A stretch of 64,000 bases of DNA. Source: Hahella ganghwensis DSM 17046. GTDB taxonomy: Bacteria; Pseudomonadota; Gammaproteobacteria; Pseudomonadales; Oleiphilaceae. Shown here piece after piece: positions 16,319 to 23,869 of this stretch. A program made the translations under genes and the position numbers. Location: NCBI RefSeq assembly GCF_000376785.1, contig NZ_AQXX01000130.1, forward strand, positions 1 to 64,000, written 5' to 3'. Positions within the stretch are counted from its first letter, which is position 1. The number at the start of each line of letters is the position of its first letter. A model generated the notes under the pieces. The model was not told the origin of the DNA, did not search any database, and saw nothing but the letters and a program-made list of their open reading frames with translations.

Positions 16319-18456
16319 TCACCCCTTAGATCCTGGCCATTACGGCTTGTATTCGTTACCAGTACAAAGTCGGTGGATTCGATTTGGTCGCGCAGCGGCT
16401 CAAGGATTGCTCCAGCGAGTTCCTGTGCGAGCTTCTCCGGGTCACCGTTAAGTGTCGCGCCACTAAAGTCGAAAATTATCTGGCCACGGTTTCCTGTCTC
16501 AGATACTGGGCCTAGCGGTTGCTGTGGTACGGTTGGCTGATAGGCGGCACTATTCGCAGAGGAAGACAGAGAGCCCCCGCCACCGAACTGCTGGGATTTG
16601 ATTTGCTTGATCTGCACCAACGTCGCTGCAGCAGCGGCTGCGGCGAATGCTGCGCCAAGGGGAGGACCACCAAGCTGGGCACCAAAGTTGTATGAGTGGA
16701 CAACAGCCTCAGCGCCAGCGATCAGGGCATTTGCAATGGCGGCTTTTTTCCCGATCTCAAACAGCTTTTTGTTTTCGCTGTTCATCAGGGTGGACAGGTT
16801 GCCAAACACCATCTTCGCGCCATCCAGCGCCGGCTGGAACTGGCTAAACTGCAGCTGCCTCATCACATCTGTGTGGCGACGCTCCTCTGCCTCTAATGCT
16901 GCATTGGCTCTTTCCCTTAGTGCCTGGTTCTCTGCTGCCGCAGCTTCGATCAGGGACCGTGTTTCCTCGTACCGTGCCAACTCAGCGGCAAAGGGATTAT
17001 CTTTTGATGCTTCAGCGGACTGCTCTTCTTCCAGGGCAAAAAATGATTCCTGAATAGCCAGGCTTTCGCTGAGGCGAGCTTCTTCCTTAACTTTCCTTAG
17101 CTGTTCCTGGAGCTGGATCTGTTCTTTGAGGCGCTCATTGATCAGTTCCTGACCTCGTGTCTGCGCCTCCAGGAATCCCAGCTCAGTGTTTTCTACATTG
17201 GCATTCCGGATTGCCCTGATACCCGATTCGTAAGCCTTGTTAGCCGCCTCCTGACTCTTGATCCGCTCCTTGATTAAACCGTTGAGTACTTCCTCACCAC
17301 GTTTAGCTGCATCGATAAATCCGAGCTCGGTATTTTCGACACTGGCATTGCGGATGGCGCGCAGGCCTTTGACGTATTCATCTGTCGAGCTCCCCACACC
17401 TTTCAGGGCTTCGTCGACATCCTTCAGAGCCTTCTCCAGCTGCTCTTGAGCATCGGCGGCATCCTTTGCAGCGCGCACCTGCTCTGCGAGTTTTGCGGCT
17501 ATCTCAACAAATGCAGGGGAGGTGTTGCGGGCTTCGACACCAAGCTTGGCAACGACTTCCTCAAGGTTGTTTAGGTTGTCAGTGGTGGGAGATAGCCTGG
17601 CTGTTGCAATAGCATCAATGAATAACAGCGCCTGATCTCTGGATAGGCCGAAATCCTCTTGGAGCTCTACTAATTCTTCCCGAAGTTCGGACACCCCAAG
17701 AATGGCCGCTGCGTAGTTAGTACCGCCCTGGTTCTCAACCTCAGCCAACACTACAGCGACATCTTTGCCGGCTTGCTCAAGTGCAATTAACTGGTTGACC
17801 GCATCATTGATATCAGTCTCGAACGCACCGCCAAAACCATCCTCAAGGGTTTCTTTTAGGGCTCCCTGTGCTTCATTGAATGCCTTGGTGGCATCCACCA
17901 GCCCCCGGGAGATTTCTAACTGAGCAGATAAGCGGGAGGCTCGAGCGAGTTCCAATACTTCATCTGTAAGCTCCCTGGTTCCGCGCTTGGTTGTCTTCAG
18001 GACAGAATCCAAACCTTCCAGCGCATCCTCCAATCTCTCGGTTGCTGTGCTGGATTCGAATAGAGCAGGGAGGAAAGCGGTACCAAGGGCAGCACCAACG
18101 GCGATAAACGCACCAATGACCGCACCACCAGGACCGAAGATGCCCGCGATTTGCGAGCCCTGCTGACCCAGCGCTACCATCAGGTTGGTGCCGGATTGCA
18201 ACTGGACGGCAATATCCTGAACCTGGAAGCCTAACTGACCAACTGCGCTCCGCATTTTCTTAGTGGAGGCTGCGGCTTTCTTGCTCGCTTGGTCGATTGC
18301 ACCCATCTCGGATGCCATCTTTTTGTTGGCCCGGTCAATCTTCTGCGCGGAGGATTCATACTGAGCAACCTGCTGGCGCAACTCGCGCTCAGAGTTAGTT
18401 GAATCCAACTCCAGAGTAATTTTGAGCTTTTCTTTAAACGGCACTTTTCGCCCCAT
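16315..18456 (-). CDS. Tail tape-measure protein
   Basis: 713 residues from the ATG at 18456; an in-frame TTG at 18468 is possible. Long helical and coiled-coil stretches rich in Ala, Glu and Gln, and a hydrophobic Gly/Ala segment near 120-150 (PGGAVIGAFIAVGAALGTAF), are typical of tape measures. A tandem repeat of about 44 residues occurs near 365-450: RAIRNASVENTELGFIDA, then RAIRNANVENTELGFLEA. A hydrophobic helix near 615-640 precedes the C-terminus. The protein sets tail length; with the usual scaling of tail length to residues the tail would be somewhat shorter than that of lambda. It overlaps the end of the T frame by 23 bp. Confidence 0.88.
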   Translation of the reverse strand: MGRKVPFKEKLKITLELDSTNSERELRQQVAQYESSAQKIDRANKKMASEMGAIDQASKKAAASTKKMRSAVGQLGFQVQDIAVQLQSGTNLMVALGQQGSQIAGIFGPGGAVIGAFIAVGAALGTAFLPALFESSTATERLEDALEGLDSVLKTTKRGTRELTDEVLELARASRLSAQLEISRGLVDATKAFNEAQGALKETLEDGFGGAFETDINDAVNQLIALEQAGKDVAVVLAEVENQGGTNYAAAILGVSELREELVELQEDFGLSRDQALLFIDAIATARLSPTTDNLNNLEEVVAKLGVEARNTSPAFVEIAAKLAEQVRAAKDAADAQEQLEKALKDVDEALKGVGSSTDEYVKGLRAIRNASVENTELGFIDAAKRGEEVLNGLIKERIKSQEAANKAYESGIRAIRNANVENTELGFLEAQTRGQELINERLKEQIQLQEQLRKVKEEARLSESLAIQESFFALEEEQSAEASKDNPFAAELARYEETRSLIEAAAAENQALRERANAALEAEERRHTDVMRQLQFSQFQPALDGAKMVFGNLSTLMNSENKKLFEIGKKAAIANALIAGAEAVVHSYNFGAQLGGPPLGAAFAAAAAAATLVQIKQIKSQQFGGGGSLSSSANSAAYQPTVPQQPLGPVSETGNRGQIIFDFSGATLNGDPEKLAQELAGAILEPLRDQIESTDFVLVTNTSRNGQDLRGE

Positions 18457-19041
18457 GAAGAGTTGCAATCACATCGGAGCCAGACTGTTCAACCCGTTCC
18501 TCTTTAAAGAAGGGCATGAACATCGATGGCTTGACGGGTGGTTTGCCTTTGGGAATTTGGATGTTGATGAGTGCAGATGTCTGCATTCCGGCGCGGAGAT
18601 CGTCTCGCGTGTAGTCCCACGGTTGCCGGTTGAATTCAGCTCGCCAGAGGTCGTATTCCCAGGCTGGCATCCCTTCCAGCATTTCAGTGAGGGATCTCCA
18701 TCCGAGTGTTCTGGCAAGTAGGAGCTGGAACTGTAGATCCGGGGACTCTTCTATTCCTTTTCGGGCGAATCCTCGGCGCTGATCTTGTTCAAGCTCAGTG
18801 CTTCATAGAACATCGGCAGCACTTCGGATGGGTGTTCCGCGCCAAAGTCGTCCCACTCATCCATTGTCATGACAGGAATTCCGTCGCCATCTGTAACGGC
18901 CACAGACAAAAGGGCGGGGACGTAGTATTCCTCCCCCTTCTGATTGGATGTCATAAACACTCGCTGACGCTCGGACAGCTTTATTTTCTTGAGGAATACA
19001 GTACCCAAAGGGGTGTTAGTTTTACGCTCGGTCAGGTTCAT
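18434..19041 (-). CDS. Tail assembly chaperone GT-type fusion via -1 frameshift
   Basis: The G-like frame (18751-19041) ends in SPEKE-stop. The next frame, shifted by -1, has no start of its own with a good ribosome site, yet encodes a conserved-looking T-like domain (LARTLGWRSLTEMLEGMPAW, then EYDLWRAEF, DDLRAGMQ) to the stop at 18434. Slipping at C-GAA-AAG just before the G stop (about 18753-18759) would give G residues followed by GIEESPDLQFQLLLAR. Lambda makes G and GT the same way at GGGAAAG. The fused product would bind tape measure and tail tube subunits during tail assembly. The slip site is a non-classical heptamer, inferred rather than proven. Confidence 0.75.
18751..19041 (-). CDS. 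Tail assembly chaperone, short (G-like) product
   Basis: 96 residues. Its ATG (19039-19041) overlaps the stop of the major tail gene. It contains KTNTPLGTVFLKKIKLSERQ near the front and an acidic end (NKISAEDSPEKE), in keeping with GpG-like chaperones. It is made when ribosomes do not shift at the end of the frame. Expected to coat the tape measure with the longer GT product and to be absent from the finished virion. Confidence 0.75.
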   Translation of the reverse strand: MNLTERKTNTPLGTVFLKKIKLSERQRVFMTSNQKGEEYYVPALLSVAVTDGDGIPVMTMDEWDDFGAEHPSEVLPMFYEALSLNKISAEDSPEKE

Positions 19042-19673
19042 GATGCATACCCTGTCAGCACACCACTGGCGCTGATGCTTACGTTTGTAGTTACCAACCC
19101 TTGAGCGGATCCGCCTGGGTTGAGTGCCGCAGATACAGTCCCGTAGAAGTAGACTTTTTCCCCTGAAGGGAAGGTGATCCGGAATGCCCGCTCGGCGTTG
19201 GTGTTCGATGCTGCCTTTGCAGCCAACAGAGCTGGGTCAGATACAGACCAGTGTGAGGTGAAGCTGAACTCAGAGGGGCTTACTGATGTTGCTGCCTGGG
19301 TTTTTTGCTTCTGGTGAATGGTTGTGGTGTCGGTGTACTCAGGCTCGCCCCCTGAAGCATTTACATCGGTAAATGTCGAGAAGGTTGTACCAAAGGTAAC
19401 GACCTGGAATGTACCTGAGCTGAAGTCGTCATAGTCGCTGGTGTCTTCCCCTTCCAGCTCAAATGATCCAGCAGCTGCGTTGGCCACCCTGAACAAACGG
19501 GCATTAACCTGGGACATACCTTGTGCTGTAACGAGAACAATATCCCCGTCACTTGGATCAGCTCCGGCATGGGTCACCACACCTGGACTGGCTTTAGAAA
19601 TAGCGGAAATAGCGACGGCTGTTGCAATGGCAGATTGCATAGCAACGCCTACGCCCGACCAATAAGTGGACAT
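19038..19673 (-). CDS. Major tail tube protein
   Basis: 211 residues, ATG start. It lies between the tail terminator-like gene and the G/GT chaperone, the fixed place of the major tail protein (lambda V). It is Thr, Ser, Ala and Gly rich with beta-strand patterns (GDIVLVTAQG, SFELEGEDTSDYDDF, EKVYFYGTVSAALNPGG). Hexameric rings of this protein would form the tail tube. Unlike lambda V, no immunoglobulin-like C-terminal extension is evident. Confidence 0.8.
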   Translation of the reverse strand: MSTYWSGVGVAMQSAIATAVAISAISKASPGVVTHAGADPSDGDIVLVTAQGMSQVNARLFRVANAAAGSFELEGEDTSDYDDFSSGTFQVVTFGTTFSTFTDVNASGGEPEYTDTTTIHQKQKTQAATSVSPSEFSFTSHWSVSDPALLAAKAASNTNAERAFRITFPSGEKVYFYGTVSAALNPGGSAQGLVTTNVSISASGVLTGYAS

Positions 19674-19698
19674 GAAAGCACCTCCTACGGTGGTGAAA

Positions 19699-20079
19699 CT
19701 AATCGCTGTATTTGATGGTGAAGCGGTGGGTTATTCCTGGCGTGCCGTCGTCGAGGTCGCCGTACTCGTAACCGGCATAGGCGATGGCACCTAATACCGA
19801 TCTGAGGGTGGAATCAGTGAGAATGGATGTCCGGATCTGGTCCGCGACGGTATCGAGATCTGAGTCATCTGCGAGTTGCTTGTAATAAGAAACGTACAGA
19901 AGTGCCTCGGTTGAAAAGGTCAATCCCATGACCGGCTCTACATCACCCTGAGCCACAAATACTTGCACGAACTCTTTGTCGTTGCGGGTATCTGATCTGC
20001 GTGATGTATAGGTATTGCCGGAATAGGAGAGGGCGACAGTATCTTTAACGGCCTGTCTAACCTGTTCTCTTGTTGGCAT
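19699..20079 (-). CDS. Tail terminator/completion protein (GpU position)
   Basis: 126 residues from the ATG at 20079 (MPTREQVRQAVKDTV). An earlier in-frame start would only add residues that overlap the upstream gene. A mixed alpha/beta pattern (EQVRQAVKDTVAL, then QVFVAQGDVEPVMGLTF, RFTIKYSD) and its place directly before the major tail gene match tail terminators that cap the tube. Assignment by position more than by sequence. Confidence 0.65.
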   Translation of the reverse strand: MPTREQVRQAVKDTVALSYSGNTYTSRRSDTRNDKEFVQVFVAQGDVEPVMGLTFSTEALLYVSYYKQLADDSDLDTVADQIRTSILTDSTLRSVLGAIAYAGYEYGDLDDGTPGITHRFTIKYSD

Positions 20080-20644
20080 ATTTGGTTGTCCGGAAGTTGA
20101 ACTCTTGTGCGAGCACCTTGGGGTAAACCTGCTCCATGCTGCGCTCAATTTCCTTGATGGTTTCTTCGTCTACTGTGTTGGATATGTCGACGCTCAGTCG
20201 GCGGATGGGGTACCGCTTGCTGGTCTTACGCTCCCAGGCGTGAAGCTTCCTGTTCTTTCTGCTGACGCCCACGAATCCTTTCGGGAACACATGCGAGCGA
20301 GCTTTGACTCCGTATCGTTTTGTGCGCCCGCTCTTGAGCCGGGTTACACGCCGGGCTCTGGTGATTTCACCTTGGGTCATCATGTTTATCACCGATATTC
20401 CACGGCGATAGACAGTCACCCTGGCCCGCAGCTTTCGAAAGGTCGCTTTGCCCAGGAAGATCCGCTCAGATATGAGCTTCTGCTGAACATCTGCACGCGC
20501 GGAGATTGACTTCTTAAGCTTTGATGCTGCGTGCTCTATCGTTCTGTTGGCAGCACGAACGTGGGAGGCCTTTGTCTCATCGTTTACGATTGCCTCGATC
20601 TTGCGATTTAATCGGGTAATCTGTTTGGACAGGGATTCAGACAA
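20057..20644 (-). CDS. Minor tail protein Z-like
   Basis: 195 residues from the TTG at 20644, preceded by GAGGTG at 4-5 bases; longer in-frame versions overlap the upstream gene too far. Strongly basic with helical N-terminus (SKQITRLNRKIEAIV) and a basic centre (TRARRVTRLKSGRTKRYG). It resembles the lambda minor tail protein Z family, which helps join tail to head. It overlaps the next gene by 23 bp and the preceding one by 8 bp, consistent with a tightly packed late operon. Confidence 0.7.
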   Translation of the reverse strand: MSESLSKQITRLNRKIEAIVNDETKASHVRAANRTIEHAASKLKKSISARADVQQKLISERIFLGKATFRKLRARVTVYRRGISVINMMTQGEITRARRVTRLKSGRTKRYGVKARSHVFPKGFVGVSRKNRKLHAWERKTSKRYPIRRLSVDISNTVDEETIKEIERSMEQVYPKVLAQEFNFRTTKYANKRTG

Positions 20645-20939
20645 GTAACACCTCAAGGTAAATCCGGTGACCATCGTCTGAAAGAATGGATACCACTTGA
20701 AAAGTGCCATCACTCAGTTGGAACTTATCACCCTTGGTAACGGTCCCTACCTGTTCCTTGAACACGCTGATTTCGTAATCAACCCGATAGACTTCACCGT
20801 ACTGATTGGTTCTTTCCACATCCCGGCTGAGGGAAGCCTGAACCAACGAGGTACCGTTAAACACAGCATCTTCGCCAAACACTTTATTGAAAGCAGGCTC
20901 CAATGCTTTGGATATAACCCGATCAAAGAGACTAGCCAT
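20637..20939 (-). CDS. Head-tail joining protein (FII-like position)
   Basis: 100 residues, ATG start. A short helix at the front (LFDRVISKALEPAFNKVFGE) is followed by beta-rich sequence (RVDYEISVFKEQVGTVTKGD, KFQLSDGTFQVVSIL). The location after the major capsid gene and before the Z-like gene is that of lambda FII, which completes the head-tail connector. No separate FI-like gene is seen between the capsid gene and this one. Confidence 0.65.
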   Translation of the reverse strand: MASLFDRVISKALEPAFNKVFGEDAVFNGTSLVQASLSRDVERTNQYGEVYRVDYEISVFKEQVGTVTKGDKFQLSDGTFQVVSILSDDGHRIYLEVLLV

Positions 20940-20989
20940 GATTCACCAAGATAAAGCGGCCAAGAGGCCGCTATAGGGGGGAGTGTTGA

Positions 20990-22027
20990 TTAAGTCCGTC
21001 TGCCGCGTTGCAGCATCTTCGGACGGCTGCAGAGAGCTGTGCAGTAGCTGTACACCTCGATATCGGCGTACATATTGCGCTTCGTGTCAGGGATGATCAT
21101 CGGATAGACTTCCTGCCCTCTCTTTCCGATCATTTCGAAGGTTTCCCCAGGGCTGTAAATCATTTGGAATACACCAGGTGCATTCACAGGGAAGAATTTA
21201 ACCTTATCGGTTCCCACTGACACAGTGGTCCCATCGTCTGTACCACGGTAGTTTGTCCATTCGATACCACCGTAGCGGAATGACTCATAAGCGATGCCAT
21301 CGCGCAAATCCGCTGCTTGCTGAGTGTTGAGGTAGGTTTCACGCACCTCTGGATGGGCGGTCAAGTCATCCCAGAAATTATCACCACAGTAGGCTCGAAC
21401 AAACGTACGGCCAGGAATCCATGCACCCTTGGCGGCTTTCATCATTTGACGCACCACTTGGCTACATTTTTTTCGAATTGCACCGCTGGCCGGAGATGCG
21501 TTATCCAAATCAAAATCGATTTCCGTATCTTGGGTGACACCAAATTCGGTAAACCAGTTGTAGATCTCGCTGGTGCCATCAGCATCCAATACCGAGCCCT
21601 GGATACAACCCAACATATGGTTTTCCCACGTAAGCTCTAAATCCCTGATTAGTCCGTCAGGTCCGTTCAGGCGATCTGCCACTTCCATTTGCACCTGAGC
21701 GACTTCCGTTTCGCTACCAAATGCGCGGATATCTGCCAACTCAGAAGCGGTAATGCGATCTCCTTTGGCCAGTCGAACTGTCTCAAATGGACGTGCTTTG
21801 CGTTTTTGGCGATCACGCTGTTCCAGTGGCTCGCCCCGTTTTGATGTTTTAACCAAGCTCAATACACCGTCTTTCTCTTCGATATAGAAATGCTTGGTGC
21901 GGATGTAACGCGGTGTGAAGATACCAGAGTTACGTAACATGGAAGGAAGGAAATCCACCTTCCTGAACGCATTCGCCATAGTGGTGACACTGAATGCATC
22001 GTTGTTGAAAATATCTATTGTTGCCAT
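20990..22027 (-). CDS. Major capsid protein, GpE family
   Basis: 345 residues, the expected size for the lambda E family. The opening (IDIFNNDAFSVTTMANAFRK) and later parts (KHFYIEEKDGVLSLVKTSKRGEP as two pieces, RTFVRAYCGDNFWDDLTAH, ANGGIE-type EWTNYRG segment) are typical of this HK97-fold group. It forms the icosahedral shell around the scaffold encoded in 22464-22964, with decoration protein from 22099-22464. A terminator hairpin lies in the 71-bp gap before it (22045-22070). Confidence 0.93.
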   Translation of the reverse strand: MATIDIFNNDAFSVTTMANAFRKVDFLPSMLRNSGIFTPRYIRTKHFYIEEKDGVLSLVKTSKRGEPLEQRDRQKRKARPFETVRLAKGDRITASELADIRAFGSETEVAQVQMEVADRLNGPDGLIRDLELTWENHMLGCIQGSVLDADGTSEIYNWFTEFGVTQDTEIDFDLDNASPASGAIRKKCSQVVRQMMKAAKGAWIPGRTFVRAYCGDNFWDDLTAHPEVRETYLNTQQAADLRDGIAYESFRYGGIEWTNYRGTDDGTTVSVGTDKVKFFPVNAPGVFQMIYSPGETFEMIGKRGQEVYPMIIPDTKRNMYADIEVYSYCTALCSRPKMLQRGRRT

Positions 22028-22044
22028 TTGTTGGCCTCCAGAAA

Positions 22045-22070
22045 CGAAAAAACCCGCCGAAGCGGGTTAA
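22045..22070 (-). terminator. Terminator hairpin between decoration and major capsid genes
   Basis: On the minus strand AACCCGCTTCGGCGGGTT, with a UUCG-type loop, is followed by a run of T. This is a textbook rho-independent terminator in the middle of the head operon. It would stop transcription before the most highly expressed gene unless read through by an antiterminated polymerase, or unless it instead acts as an RNA-stabilising stem. Confidence 0.7.
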
Positions 22071-22098
22071 TGAATTTGGTGATTAAGAAGGGAAGAAC

Positions 22099-22464
22099 TT
22101 AGCGGACGATAATCCCCAAGGCTGCGAGCTCGGTGATGGCAGTTGCCTTCTCGTTATCGGTGATGCCGTCTGGCCATTCCAAATCATAGCCATTGACCTC
22201 GCAATCTCTTACATGTGCCACGGCGTCTGCGGTGGTGCCCGTCGCGATTACAGCGTCAAACAGAACACCTGCAGCAACGTCGACATCTGCAGTGGTAGAT
22301 GAGGGGTCGAGTTGTTTGTAATTCCCTGTGGAAGCCACCTTGGCAATAACGGTACAAGCGCCCAGGTCTTCACCGTCGATTGTGACTCTTTCGCGTGAGC
22401 GGCAGCCATTGGCCTCGGATACGATATATTCTCCGGCGTGGCGGCCTTCGGTTAATGTCGCCAT
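22099..22464 (-). CDS. Head decoration protein, GpD family
   Basis: 121 residues. The ATG overlaps the stop of the protease/scaffold gene. It has the family layout: a flexible Thr-rich N-terminus followed by a compact beta domain (GTVIAKV-like CTVIAKVASTGNY, AAGVLFDAVIATGTTADAV, ITELAALGIIVR). Trimers would bind the expanded capsid and stabilise it against DNA pressure. Its order after the scaffold and before the capsid gene is as in lambda. Confidence 0.88.
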   Translation of the reverse strand: MATLTEGRHAGEYIVSEANGCRSRERVTIDGEDLGACTVIAKVASTGNYKQLDPSSTTADVDVAAGVLFDAVIATGTTADAVAHVRDCEVNGYDLEWPDGITDNEKATAITELAALGIIVR

Positions 22465-22964
22465 TATGAGTTACCTCGTGTAGTGGATTGAATGGCTGTA
22501 TCCCAGCCGTTTGACTCCGCTCCAGGAGCGGTATTCTTTATTGCGCGATCCCAACCCTTTGAATGGTCTTCATTCGCTGCAATCGGGTTGTGTGCAGAGT
22601 TGATGCTCGTCTCTTCATCTTCGTCAGCCATCGCCTCTTGCAACTTGATACCCACGGCCTCAGCTGACAAGCCTTCGGCAATATAAGCGTCCGCCTTGTC
22701 ATCAGCACCAGCGATCTTGCAGAAAGTGGTAATGGCCTTCGCAGCATTGAGGCGTTGTTGAACTTGGTCGATAGAGGCTTTCTCGCGGATCAGCTTTGCC
22801 CCCAGTTTTGGGTAGCCAGCATCTGCACACATCTCTGTGATAGCTGCGGCATCTTCGGCGCTAAATGCTGATGCTTCAGGTTCTGGTGTAGTTTGTGGCT
22901 CTTTTTCCTCGGTATCAGGGGTGTTGTCTTCAACCTTTGGCGTTGAGCTGGTTTCAGTGGACAT
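22464..22964 (-). CDS. Nested scaffold protein (Nu3-like), internal start
   Basis: The internal, in-frame ATG at 22964 (MSTETSSTPKVEDNTPDTEE) is preceded by AAAGGAG at 8 bases, a better ribosome site than most in this operon. The product would be 166 residues, acidic and Ala-rich, equal to the C-terminal part of the protease gene. Lambda makes its scaffold Nu3 from an internal start in gene C in the same way. The scaffold shapes the prohead and is removed by the protease. The ribosome site and boundary are seen; the separate product is inferred. Confidence 0.75.
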   Translation of the reverse strand: MSTETSSTPKVEDNTPDTEEKEPQTTPEPEASAFSAEDAAAITEMCADAGYPKLGAKLIREKASIDQVQQRLNAAKAITTFCKIAGADDKADAYIAEGLSAEAVGIKLQEAMADEDEETSINSAHNPIAANEDHSKGWDRAIKNTAPGAESNGWDTAIQSTTRGNS

Positions 22965-23867
22965 TTGAAATGCTCCTTTACTGGATTTCTTGGAGTTCAG
23001 ATGGTCTGCAAATTCATCAACAGCGTCATGGCCGTTAATGAGTTGGTCAGCGAATCCGATATCTACAGCTTCGCCGGCTTCGAAGACGGCAGCCTCGGTA
23101 TTGAGGACAGCCTCGAGTGAGATGCCGATATTGTTTGAAACGATGGTTGCAAACTCTTGGCGCATCGAATCTATAGCTTTCTGGTACCGGTTCAGAACTT
23201 TGTCTGGTAGATCTTGGTATGGGTTGCCGTCAGCTTTGTGTTTGCCGGAATAAATCAAGGTGACCTTTCTACCTGCGTTCTCCATTTCCTTCTCACGGCT
23301 CACGTGTGCCATGATCACCCCAACTGAACCCGATACACCTGTCTGTGTAATTAACCGGCGCTGTGCGGCGCTGGCCAGGGCAAATCCGCCACTTGTCGCC
23401 TGGTCGTATGTCAGTGCCCAAATGGGCTTATCTTTTCCAACGCGCTTCAGGACCTCCACGCAGTCGAAACAGCCGGACACTTCACCACCAGGTGTATCCA
23501 TGTCGAGCAATATGCCTTTTACCTCTGGATCTTCTGCCGCTGCCATTGCCCGGGCCACAAGGCCGTCATAGCCGGTCATACCTGAGTAAGGCTGGAGGTA
23601 TCCATGCTTATGCACCAGCGTCCCTGACACGGGCAAAACAGCGACACCTCGGTGGAGCATATAAGGTCTATGTCTATCCCGATCAGATGAAAAGCTGGCG
23701 GCTTTTGCTCGAAGTTTTTCGCCAACCAGTACTTCACCTTCTGGGGAGCTCAACTCAACGATATTTAGCCGCGGTGCAATGGCTGAGAAAAATACCTTGG
23801 CGTAGCCAGGATCAACCGCCAGAGGCTTACCAAATACTCTGGCAGCTATGTTTATAAAATCGGGCAT
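22464..23867 (-). CDS. Capsid maturation protease (S49) fused to scaffold
   Basis: 467 residues. Residues about 75-270 form an S49 peptidase domain: VLPVSGTLV, ILLDMDTPGGEVSG, the serine region ATSGGFALASAAQR, and a later lysine-containing segment (LIYSGKHKADG). The C-terminal 166 residues are acidic, Ala-rich and scaffold-like. As in lambda C/Nu3, the protease would cut scaffold and portal during prohead maturation. The start at 23867 follows the portal gene by 2 bp. A nested start for the scaffold alone is listed separately. Confidence 0.88.
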   Translation of the reverse strand: MPDFINIAARVFGKPLAVDPGYAKVFFSAIAPRLNIVELSSPEGEVLVGEKLRAKAASFSSDRDRHRPYMLHRGVAVLPVSGTLVHKHGYLQPYSGMTGYDGLVARAMAAAEDPEVKGILLDMDTPGGEVSGCFDCVEVLKRVGKDKPIWALTYDQATSGGFALASAAQRRLITQTGVSGSVGVIMAHVSREKEMENAGRKVTLIYSGKHKADGNPYQDLPDKVLNRYQKAIDSMRQEFATIVSNNIGISLEAVLNTEAAVFEAGEAVDIGFADQLINGHDAVDEFADHLNSKKSSKGAFQMSTETSSTPKVEDNTPDTEEKEPQTTPEPEASAFSAEDAAAITEMCADAGYPKLGAKLIREKASIDQVQQRLNAAKAITTFCKIAGADDKADAYIAEGLSAEAVGIKLQEAMADEDEETSINSAHNPIAANEDHSKGWDRAIKNTAPGAESNGWDTAIQSTTRGNS

Positions 23868-23869
23868 GG

